From NCBI GenBank assembly GCA_046758465.1, contig JBHIAG010000070.1, positions 1-11,821 of the forward strand: a stretch of DNA of 11,821 nucleotides, read 5' to 3'. The notes beneath the pieces are model-generated. The model ran no database searches and was not told the DNA's origin. It worked only from the letters and a program-made list of their open reading frames with translations. Each line of letters opens with the position of its first letter. Position 1 is the first letter of the stretch. The translations under genes were made by a program, and so were the position numbers. Shown here in pieces: positions 6,228-11,821 of this stretch. Source of the DNA: JBHIAG01 sp046758465 (lineage in GTDB: Bacteria; Acidobacteriota; Terriglobia; Acidiferrales; 2-02-FULL-67-57).

Positions 6228-7491
6228 AGGCCCCCGGGCGCGGCGTGGCCAGGTGGCGGTGTTCCAGTGACTCGAAGAAAGCATCAATGCGGTTTCGGAT
6301 CTGTGCTTCAGCAAAGTAGCGCGGATCGGCCAAATCGGATTCCACGAACAGGGTGGGGAGGGCGCGCTTCTTGCTGAAGTATTCGCGCACGTCGGCCTGC
6401 CCGACCGAAAATGCGCGGCAGCTCTTCACGGAATGGATCACCAAGGCATCGGCCTGGTAGTCGTCGACGTAGCGTTCCAGCATCTGGCGGCGCAGTGTCC
6501 AGTCCCAGTTGGTATAGCAGTTCACCGCGTACTCGGCCAGGCTCTCCAGCGGCCGGCTGGGGTCGTGGCGGAGGCCGAAGTCCCAGATGCCGCCCACCTT
6601 CGAATAGGTGGAGGCCACGCAGCACACACCCCAGCACTTGAACAGCTCCCAGAAGTTCCGGAAATAGGGCCAGGGCGGCGGGCCTTCCAGTACCACCCGG
6701 AAGCGCTCTTCGCTCACCGGTCCGATGCGGTGCTGGATCCTCTCCGCGATTTCCTTCCAGGCGGCTTCGTAGTAGTCCACACACTCGCGCGTGCCCCGCA
6801 GCACGTAAATGGGGGCCATGAAGAACACAGCTTCGAAGAAGGCGTCGAAGGGTGAGGGCTGGTGGCGAGCGGACTGGAGGATGCGCACCCAGAGGTCTTC
6901 GGCTTGGCGCGAGTTCTCGAGCAACTGGCTGAGCCGATCGGGGTTGTAGGGCCTTCCCGTAATTTCCGCGCAGACCTGGGCCAATTGTTCCAGTTGGGCC
7001 ACCACGTAGTCGAGGTCTTCCGGGCGTTCTTTTTCGCCCGTGCGGCGATAGGGGACGTCGAGCAGGAAGAGGCGGGAACCGTAGTGCTCGGCCAGGGCCT
7101 CGAACCACTTGATGTAGGTATTACAACCCGAGTAGTTGCAGAGCAACAGGTCGGGTTTGGGCAGGGTGCCAAAGGGACCGCGGTTGCCGCTGGTGGCCAG
7201 GCCGATGTCGTTCTTGACGTAGCCGCAGACATCGGAGGAGTAACCCAGGTCTTCAGCCTTAAGGATGAAGTCACCCGCCACCTTCTTGATCCCACACTGC
7301 AGGGCGTTGACCTCGGGGAAGACCAGTTCGAAGCCAAAGCTGTGCAGCAGCTCGCCGATGTTGCCGCTGATGAACAGGTAGGCCACCGGGGTGCCGTTCC
7401 GGGGGGCGTTCTCCAGCCGGCGGTACCAGTCCTCCAGCAATTTTTTCTGGAAATCACGGCTGATGCCTTGGTACTGGTAACTTGTTGCCAT
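6226..7491 (-). CDS. bcrB: Class I benzoyl-CoA reductase, subunit B
   Basis: This 421-residue protein of the HgdB/BcrB family (2-hydroxyglutaryl-CoA dehydratase D-component fold) would form, with BcrC, the active-site half of the reductase carrying [4Fe-4S] clusters. Family features are FISGNIGELLHSFG (40-53), FPEVNALQCG (58-67), GYSSDVCGYVKND (83-95), LLLCNYSGCNTY (115-126), LEGPPPWPYF (268-277) and SVKSCRAFS (354-362). Candidate cluster ligands are C66, C89, C118, C123 and C358. Length is close to the family's 420-450. I chose the ATG at 7491, with GGGGTG just upstream, over a TTG at 7527 that would overlap bcrC and adds residues unlike the family start. It follows bcrC by 10 nt. BcrB and BcrC take electrons from BcrAD and reduce the aryl-CoA ring to the cyclohexadiene-carbonyl-CoA. 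Confidence 0.93.
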   Translation of the reverse strand: MATSYQYQGISRDFQKKLLEDWYRRLENAPRNGTPVAYLFISGNIGELLHSFGFELVFPEVNALQCGIKKVAGDFILKAEDLGYSSDVCGYVKNDIGLATSGNRGPFGTLPKPDLLLCNYSGCNTYIKWFEALAEHYGSRLFLLDVPYRRTGEKERPEDLDYVVAQLEQLAQVCAEITGRPYNPDRLSQLLENSRQAEDLWVRILQSARHQPSPFDAFFEAVFFMAPIYVLRGTRECVDYYEAAWKEIAERIQHRIGPVSEERFRVVLEGPPPWPYFRNFWELFKCWGVCCVASTYSKVGGIWDFGLRHDPSRPLESLAEYAVNCYTNWDWTLRRQMLERYVDDYQADALVIHSVKSCRAFSVGQADVREYFSKKRALPTLFVESDLADPRYFAEAQIRNRIDAFFESLEHRHLATPRPGA

Positions 7492-7501
7492 CACACCCCG
7501 C

Positions 7502-8701
7502 TTAGGAAAAGAACAGAACGGATTCAACGAACGTCTCCGCCTGCATGCGCACGGACTCGAAGACGGTCATCTTCTCCTCGTACTCGAACTCCAGCGAGGG
7601 AACACCGGCGCGTTCCAGGGTTCGCTTCAACAGCACCAAGTCGTAGAGCGCGGGCTCGCAGAACTTGGGGCTGGCAAAAATGACGCCGTGGATGGCTTGC
7701 TCCCGGCAGCACCGCAGCAAGTCGTCAGTGCGGGAGCGCCGCCCGGGGTTGTTCACCGGGGTAAGCACCGTGCGGTGCAAGTAGGCTTCGGCCAGCGTGG
7801 CCAGTGGGTCGCCCTCTTCGGCTACCGGGGTAAGAAAAAAGCGCGCCCCGACGTGCAAATCATCGTCCACCACCGCGCAGCCGGCCTCTTCCAACACCTC
7901 GAGGAGTTCGAGGGGCGGTTGCTCGCAAAAGGCTCCGCGCAGGGCCACCCGTACCACATCCCGCTGGGGGCATGGCTTCTTTTCGCCCAGAGGGAGCGCC
8001 CGCTCAAGTAACCGGTTGTGTTCCTCGCGGGGCAAAACGTTGCCGACAGCAGCCAGCACGTAGACGTGCGCGGCGGGCCATTGCTCGGGTTTGGCCGCGC
8101 GGCGCTGGAGGAGCTCGATCAGCAGGGCGCGGTTACGGTTGTAGGTGCAGATAGCTTTTCGTAAGGCTTCGTCGGAAACAGGCTGCTCGGTCAGTTCAGC
8201 CAAGTTGCGGCGCAGGCGTTCGAGTTCGCCGCGGTAGTAGGTGTCGGCCGCGGCGGAATCCACGTTCTGAGGCAGGTGGAGGTAGAAGACAAGCTTATCG
8301 GGAAAGTTGTGTCGCCAGACGCCGGAGAGGTTGCGAGCTACGTCGCAGATAGAAGGGACCACCAACCCATCTAGGTTCTTCAGGTTGCCGCGCAACCCCA
8401 GCTCCAGGGTGCTGCGGGCAATTGAACAGACAAAAGACTGGATGCGAGAGTCGGCATGTTCGATCTCTACCTGCCCGCGGGCCCCCAACACAGTGATGGG
8501 AAGGGCGCCCGCGGCTGCGATCAATTCCTGCGGCGTGTAAACCGGGAAGCAGCCGACCGCCTTTCCCTGCGGGTGCATCGCCTTCCAGGCCGGCACGGTG
8601 GCAAAGCTCACGTCCGTAACCAGGGCGCGGCACGCCGCCACCAGTTCCTCCCAGCTTTGCGCCTGCTCCCAAAAGCGATCGTTCACAGCGCTTTTCTCCA
8701 T
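7502..8701 (-). CDS. bcrC: Class I benzoyl-CoA reductase, subunit C
   Basis: This 399-residue protein is the smaller HgdB-fold active-site subunit, partner of BcrB. It shows GCFPVYTPQELIAAAG (50-65), FVCSIARSTLELG (90-102), DGLVVPSICDVARNL (111-125), FYLHLPQ (139-145) and SPKFCEP (344-350). C51, C92, C119 and C348 are the likely cluster ligands or active-site cysteines. Known BcrC/BzdN proteins are 375-390 residues, so the length fits. The start is the ATG at 8701, two bases after the SDR stop; the frame stays open upstream through the SDR gene, but that part is a shadow in another frame. Like 2-hydroxyacyl-CoA dehydratase subunits it has this fold, but the pairing with two activators and Had/Oah genes argues for ring reduction. 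Confidence 0.92.
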   Translation of the reverse strand: MEKSAVNDRFWEQAQSWEELVAACRALVTDVSFATVPAWKAMHPQGKAVGCFPVYTPQELIAAAGALPITVLGARGQVEIEHADSRIQSFVCSIARSTLELGLRGNLKNLDGLVVPSICDVARNLSGVWRHNFPDKLVFYLHLPQNVDSAAADTYYRGELERLRRNLAELTEQPVSDEALRKAICTYNRNRALLIELLQRRAAKPEQWPAAHVYVLAAVGNVLPREEHNRLLERALPLGEKKPCPQRDVVRVALRGAFCEQPPLELLEVLEEAGCAVVDDDLHVGARFFLTPVAEEGDPLATLAEAYLHRTVLTPVNNPGRRSRTDDLLRCCREQAIHGVIFASPKFCEPALYDLVLLKRTLERAGVPSLEFEYEEKMTVFESVRMQAETFVESVLFFS

Positions 8702-8703
8702 GC

Positions 8704-9423
8704 CTAGGCGGTCTGCCCGCCGTCCACCACAATCACCTGGCCGGTGATGTGCCGGGCGTGCTCGGAGCAGAGAAAAAAGATCACGTGTGCAATTTCTTCC
8801 GGCTGCCCCAGCCGACCCAGTGCGGTTTCGCGCAGCGCCTGGTCCCGCACCTCGGCTGCCAACCGCGCGGTCAGCGGCGTTTCCACCAGTCCGGGGGCAA
8901 TCGCGTTGACGTTGATACTCGACCGACCCAACTCCCGCGCCGCCACCCGCGTGAGAGCCACCAAGCCCGCCTTGGCGGCAGCGTAGTTGGCCAGTCCGGC
9001 CTTGCCCCGCAGGCCGTTGATGGAGCTGATGTTCACCACCTTGCCGCTCTTCTGCCGGCGCAGGATGGGAGCGGCAGCGCGCAGGTAGTTGAAGGCGCCC
9101 TTGAGGTTGATGTCTACCACTTCGTCCCACTCGGCTTCGCTCATCTTCCAGAGGACGTGGTCGCGGCTGATGCCGGCGTTGTTGATGAGTACATCCAGGC
9201 GGCCTTCGGCCGCCACCAGCTTGTCCACTACCTCTTGCGCCCGGGGCAAGTCGCGCACGTCAGCGAGAAAAAATGAGCCGCCACTGGAGCGAACCAACTC
9301 CTTCCCCCTGGCGGATTCTGCCTTGTCCACCACGGAGACGCGGTCGCCCGCGCGCGCGAATGCGGCTGCCGTGGCCAGTCCGATGCCGGACATCCCGCCC
9401 GTGATCAGGATCACGCGCGGCAT
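8704..9423 (-). CDS. SDR-family dehydrogenase, probable 3-hydroxyacyl-CoA dehydrogenase
   Basis: This 239-residue classical short-chain dehydrogenase/reductase has TGGMSGIG (8-15) for cofactor binding, NNAG (81-84), N106, the catalytic serine in NISS (131-134) and Y147-x3-K151. D33 at the end of the second beta strand suggests NAD(H) over NADP(H). It is FabG-like in length and motif spacing. It lies 3 nt after the ring hydrolase and 2 nt before bcrC, so it is fully inside the operon, and GGAG stands 6 nt before its ATG. The Azoarcus bzd cluster also holds an SDR gene (bzdZ). By analogy it could oxidize a 3-hydroxyacyl-CoA made after ring opening, or a hydroxylated ring intermediate. The substrate cannot be read from sequence. 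Confidence 0.92.
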   Translation of the reverse strand: MPRVILITGGMSGIGLATAAAFARAGDRVSVVDKAESARGKELVRSSGGSFFLADVRDLPRAQEVVDKLVAAEGRLDVLINNAGISRDHVLWKMSEAEWDEVVDINLKGAFNYLRAAAPILRRQKSGKVVNISSINGLRGKAGLANYAAAKAGLVALTRVAARELGRSSINVNAIAPGLVETPLTARLAAEVRDQALRETALGRLGQPEEIAHVIFFLCSEHARHITGQVIVVDGGQTA

Positions 9424-9426
9424 ACA

Positions 9427-10383
9427 CTACTCCAACTCCGCTCCGCAGAGGCCACAGTGGCGGAAGTCCTCCGGCAATCCTTTGGTGCCGCACTGTGGGC
9501 AGGCCTTGGTCGGTGGCCCAAACAGGTACTCACTCGCGCGCCCCTCAGCCGTCCGCCGGCGCAAGCCCCGGTAGTCAGGCGGACGCTTCTCCACAAAAGC
9601 AGTCATGCCTTCGTAGGTCTCGAAATCGGTGAAATGGAGGGTCAACCAGTCGCGCGCGTGACCGATCGAAAGATGCCAGACAAAGTCCTTCCAGAAATTC
9701 ACCTGCTGCTTCGTGTAGCGCAAGCACTCGGGGAACTTGTCCAGCAGCTTTTCCACCAGGGCCGCCACGGCCGCGTCGAGCTGCGGGGCGGGCACGACGT
9801 GGTTCACCAACCCCCACTCACAGGCTTTGCGGGCGGGTATTTCCTCACAGAGGAAGAGCATTTCCCGCGCCCGCCGGTCCCCAATGGTGATTGGCAGCCA
9901 TTGCGTGGCGCCCCCCGCCGCGACGGAACCCACGCGCGTGCCGACTTGGCGGAACACCGCATGCTCAGCCGCCACGGCCAGGTCGCACGCCAGGTTGAGT
10001 TCGTTCCCGCCGCCCACCACCATGCCGTTGATGCGGGCGATCACAGGCTTGCCGGTGTTGCGGATGCTGTCCACCGCCTCCTGGAAGCAGGTCATGTACT
10101 TCCAGTAGTCGTGTGGCTTGCGGGTGTAGAGCTCGGCGTATTCCTTGACGTCGCCGCCCGTACAGAAGGCCTTGTCTCCGGCGCCGGTGAGCACGATGAC
10201 GCCAACGCCGTCGTCGAAGGCAGCGTCGCGGAACGCCTCGCGGAGCTCAAGGAGGCAGGGCGTGTTGTAGGCGTTATAAATCTCCGGGCGGTTGATGGTG
10301 ATCCGCGCCACCATGTCGGCCTTGGCGTATTGGATGAACTGGAAGGAGAAGCGACGCACAGGCTTCGACTCAAAATATCTCAT
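9427..10383 (-). CDS. oah: Oah-like 6-oxocyclohex-1-ene-carbonyl-CoA hydrolase with C-terminal zinc ribbon
   Basis: This 318-residue crotonase-fold enzyme has oxyanion-hole segments KAFCTGGDVKEYAE (71-84) and GGGNELNLACDL (124-135), then GSVAAGGATQWLPITIG (152-168). KEYAE and GGAT-x2-LP-x2-IG are what I recall as typical of ring-opening Oah/BamA hydrolases, while WGLVNHVVP (190-198) and FVEKRPPDY (263-271) also recall MenB/BadI. Oah proteins are about 375 residues; this one seems to lack an insert after the VVP segment (about 198) and adds a tail with C295-x2-C298...C310-x2-C313, a zinc-ribbon pattern. The expected reaction is hydration and hydrolytic opening of 6-oxocyclohex-1-ene-1-carbonyl-CoA to 3-hydroxypimelyl-CoA. 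It lies 18 nt behind had, with GAGGG before its ATG. A BadI-like 2-ketocyclohexane-carboxyl-CoA hydrolase is the main alternative. Confidence 0.8.
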   Translation of the reverse strand: MRYFESKPVRRFSFQFIQYAKADMVARITINRPEIYNAYNTPCLLELREAFRDAAFDDGVGVIVLTGAGDKAFCTGGDVKEYAELYTRKPHDYWKYMTCFQEAVDSIRNTGKPVIARINGMVVGGGNELNLACDLAVAAEHAVFRQVGTRVGSVAAGGATQWLPITIGDRRAREMLFLCEEIPARKACEWGLVNHVVPAPQLDAAVAALVEKLLDKFPECLRYTKQQVNFWKDFVWHLSIGHARDWLTLHFTDFETYEGMTAFVEKRPPDYRGLRRRTAEGRASEYLFGPPTKACPQCGTKGLPEDFRHCGLCGAELE

Positions 10384-10401
10384 AGCGTATCCCTCGTTGG
10401 C

Positions 10402-11436
10402 TCAGGCAGCCACGGTATCCCCCGGCAGCACGATGCTCCGCAGCCCTTTCCCAGCGCGCAGGGCGTCGAACCCCTGGCCAATTTCCTCCAACGGATACCG
10501 CCCGGTGACGAGCGGAGCTAACTGCACCCGCTCGGCGCGCACCAGTTCAATGAGTTCCGGGTAGTCCGTGGGGCGGCAGCCCAAGCTGCCGACAATCGCC
10601 AACTCGAAAAACATCAGCTTGGAAAAGGGCAACGAAACGGCCTCGGCACTGTAGCCTATCACGCAGAGCCGTCCGCCCGGGCGAACAGAATCGTAGGCCG
10701 CCCGGATCGTTTCGGGCTTGCCAATGGCTTCCAGGGCGATGTCCACGCCGCCGCCGGTGCGCCTCTTCAGTTCTTTGCCCACCCGCTCCACCTCACGTGG
10801 GTTCAGCGTGTCGCGGGCGCCCAACTGACGGGCCCGCTCGAGCTTCCAGGGGTCGAGGTCCACGGCAATCACGTGCGCGCCAGCCAGAGCCGCGAATTGC
10901 ACGGCGTTGATGCCCACGCCGCCGCAGCCAAAGATGGCGACGGTGTCGCCAACGCGGACCTGGGCGCGGTGCTTGACCGCGTGGTACGGCGTGGACATAG
11001 CGTCGCCGATCAGGCAGGCTTCGGCGAGCGGGATGTCGGCGGGCAAGGGAAAGCAGTCCTTGGCGGGCGCGACCACGTACTCCGCAAAGCCGCCATCGAG
11101 ATGGTTCCCCAGCATCTGCATTTGCTCGCAGATGTTTTCCCGGCCGGTGCGACAGTTACGACACACACCACAGGTAAAGACCGCAGGCAACAGTACCCGG
11201 TCCCCTTCCCGAAACTTTGATCCCTCCGGGCCGCATTCCGCTACCGTGCCCGACACCTCATGTCCGAGAATCACCGGCACCTTGAAAGTCGCCACCCCGT
11301 GGTCGATGTAATGCAGATCGGTATGGCAGACGCCGCAGGCGGCTACCCGCACCAGGATTTCACCGCGGCGCGGCTGCGGCTCCGCCACCTCTTGCAGCGA
11401 CACCTTCCCGGGACGCTCGAGAACAAGAGCTCTCAT
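10402..11436 (-). CDS. had: 6-hydroxycyclohex-1-ene-1-carbonyl-CoA dehydrogenase (zinc MDR)
   Basis: This 344-residue medium-chain zinc alcohol dehydrogenase has catalytic-zinc residues C37 (CGVCHTD) and H59-E60 (GHE). The structural zinc site is C89-x2-C92-x2-C95-x7-C103. GCGGVG (170-175) binds the dinucleotide, and D193 at the end of the next strand points to NAD. The segment GSLGCRPTDYPEL (283-295) is of the type seen in Had proteins. It should oxidize the alcohol formed by hydration of the cyclic diene-CoA to the 6-oxo compound that the next gene's enzyme opens. The pairing with the Oah-like gene and bcr genes supports this specific role; from motifs alone it is only a zinc alcohol dehydrogenase. 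GGGGAAAG lies 6-7 nt before the ATG. It is the first clear enzyme gene of the operon, 98 nt behind the Rrf2 gene. Confidence 0.85.
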   Translation of the reverse strand: MRALVLERPGKVSLQEVAEPQPRRGEILVRVAACGVCHTDLHYIDHGVATFKVPVILGHEVSGTVAECGPEGSKFREGDRVLLPAVFTCGVCRNCRTGRENICEQMQMLGNHLDGGFAEYVVAPAKDCFPLPADIPLAEACLIGDAMSTPYHAVKHRAQVRVGDTVAIFGCGGVGINAVQFAALAGAHVIAVDLDPWKLERARQLGARDTLNPREVERVGKELKRRTGGGVDIALEAIGKPETIRAAYDSVRPGGRLCVIGYSAEAVSLPFSKLMFFELAIVGSLGCRPTDYPELIELVRAERVQLAPLVTGRYPLEEIGQGFDALRAGKGLRSIVLPGDTVAA

Positions 11437-11475
11437 TGGGCTCTTTCCCCGCCCACATAGGCTTTCGCGCGTCGC

Positions 11476-11520
11476 TTAGGGCTTTTCATCGAATTTGACC
11501 ACGTCCATGTACATCGGCAC
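11476..11520 (-). CDS. Tiny ORF (14 codons) in the had leader
   Basis: Between the regulator and had, a GTG at 11520 (or an ATG at 11514) opens a short frame reading MPMYMDVVKFDEKP and ending in TAA at 11476-11478. GAGAAAG lies about 8 nt upstream. The gap of 98 nt around it shows no clear promoter. It may be a chance frame, a leader peptide or the remnant of a longer gene. Confidence 0.15.
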   Translation of the reverse strand: MPMYMDVVKFDEKP

Positions 11521-11534
11521 GGCTGTTCTTTCTC

Positions 11535-11821
11535 TCAGGGAGAAGAAGGATAGGCATCCTCGCTGTCCAAACCGACCGTTGATTGCGCCGGCCCCCTCTC
11601 TCGGAGCAGGTCGGCCAACGTAAGAGTCTCGAAGGCACGCCCTGTCGAAGTGGTCACTTGTTGCCAGAACTGCAGAATCGGATCGTTTAGATCTTGTTCG
11701 TGGCGGTCGCCCTCGGCGGGCGGATGGAAAAATTCTACCACCTCTTTAACCCGGAGGCGCTGGGCAGGCACCCGCAGCCAGAAGCCGCCTTTCGAGCCGC
11801 GCCGCGAAGAGAGAAAGCCTG
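11535..11821 (-). CDS. Rrf2-family transcriptional regulator (5' end outside the window)
   Basis: The frame runs off the right edge; 94 C-terminal residues are visible. They begin GFLSSRRGSKGGFWL, which matches the end of the recognition helix and the glycine-rich wing of Rrf2 winged-helix regulators. PAQRLRVKEVVEFF (the ITLxDVVEAV-like helix) follows, and later FWQQVTTSTGRAFETLTLADLL, the C-terminal dimer helix typical of the family. The three cysteines that hold an Fe-S cluster in IscR, NsrR and RsrR should fall between these two helices; that stretch (HPPAEGDRHEQDLNDP) contains none. It may therefore sense something other than Fe-S status, or use a different ligand. It precedes had on the same strand, so it is a candidate regulator of the pathway. 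Known benzoyl-CoA clusters use BzdR, BadR/BadM or BamVW; BadM of Rhodopseudomonas is Rrf2-type. Confidence 0.8.
   Translation of the reverse strand, partial: GFLSSRRGSKGGFWLRVPAQRLRVKEVVEFFHPPAEGDRHEQDLNDPILQFWQQVTTSTGRAFETLTLADLLRERGPAQSTVGLDSEDAYPSSP

Noticed and set aside
7492..7527. Earlier TTG start for bcrB
   Set aside because: It would overlap bcrC by 26 nt and add 12 residues not typical of the family. The ATG at 7491 has a purine-rich GGGGTG upstream.
8702..9130. N-terminal extension of the bcrC frame through the SDR gene
   Set aside because: The extension overlaps the SDR coding sequence in another frame and is rich in R, G and A. BcrC homology starts near the ATG at 8701, and the 399-residue product matches the family length.
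9457..10521. Long plus-strand open frame of 354 codons opposite oah and the end of had
   Set aside because: It is antisense to two genes with clear family motifs, its translation has no recognisable domain, and it spans the had-oah junction. GC-rich DNA commonly gives such shadow frames.
1..11821. CRISPR arrays, tRNA or rRNA genes, insertion sequences, integrase attachment sites
   Set aside because: I saw no regularly spaced repeats, no tRNA-like cloverleaf sequence, no transposase motifs and no terminal inverted repeats in the window.

Overview
The window carries a gene cluster for anaerobic breakdown of aromatic acids through benzoyl-CoA (or a close aryl-CoA analogue). Its core is an ATP-dependent class I benzoyl-CoA reductase, with the subunit genes in the order bcrC-bcrB-bcrA-bcrD. 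Every confident gene lies on the minus strand, so transcription runs from high to low coordinates. The DNA is GC-rich, genes are tightly packed, and Shine-Dalgarno motifs often overlap the preceding stop codon, all of which indicates a bacterium. The class I reductase points to an anaerobic or facultatively anaerobic metabolism. The sequence alone does not fix the phylum. The short (about 280-residue) activator subunits resemble the Azoarcus Bzd or Mbd subclass more than the Thauera type, whose BcrA is longer.

Layout in transcription order: a truncated Rrf2-family regulator (11821-11535); a 98-nt gap holding a 14-codon mini-ORF; a zinc alcohol dehydrogenase of the Had type (11436-10402); an Oah-type ring hydrolase with an added C-terminal zinc ribbon (10383-9427); an SDR dehydrogenase (9423-8704); bcrC (8701-7502), bcrB (7491-6226), bcrA (6213-5365) and bcrD (5368-4526). 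Gaps inside this run are 18 nt or less, and bcrA/bcrD overlap, so it reads as one operon. A PilZ-like C-terminal fragment follows bcrD in the same reading frame, straight after its stop codon. A near-consensus sigma-70 promoter (4289-4261) then starts a second unit: a possible 45-codon leader ORF, and two genes for a 2-oxoacid:ferredoxin oxidoreductase (korA, a gamma-alpha fusion; korB). Last comes an unrelated PAP2-type phosphatase with a lipoprotein-like signal. At the left edge is the 3' tail of a plus-strand gene.

Proposed logic: the 2-oxoacid oxidoreductase makes low-potential reduced ferredoxin. BcrA/BcrD couple ATP hydrolysis to passing those electrons to the BcrB/BcrC active site, which dearomatizes the aryl-CoA ring. 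Had oxidizes the hydroxylated cyclic intermediate, the Oah-like enzyme opens the ring, and the SDR probably acts as a 3-hydroxyacyl-CoA dehydrogenase in the following beta-oxidation. Two expected parts are missing from the window: the dienoyl-CoA hydratase (dch), and a dedicated ferredoxin. The most unusual points are the zinc-ribbon Oah variant, the PilZ-like fragment in frame behind bcrD, the altered phosphate motif of BcrD, the promoter plus leader ORF before korA, and an Rrf2-type regulator whose visible part has no cysteines.
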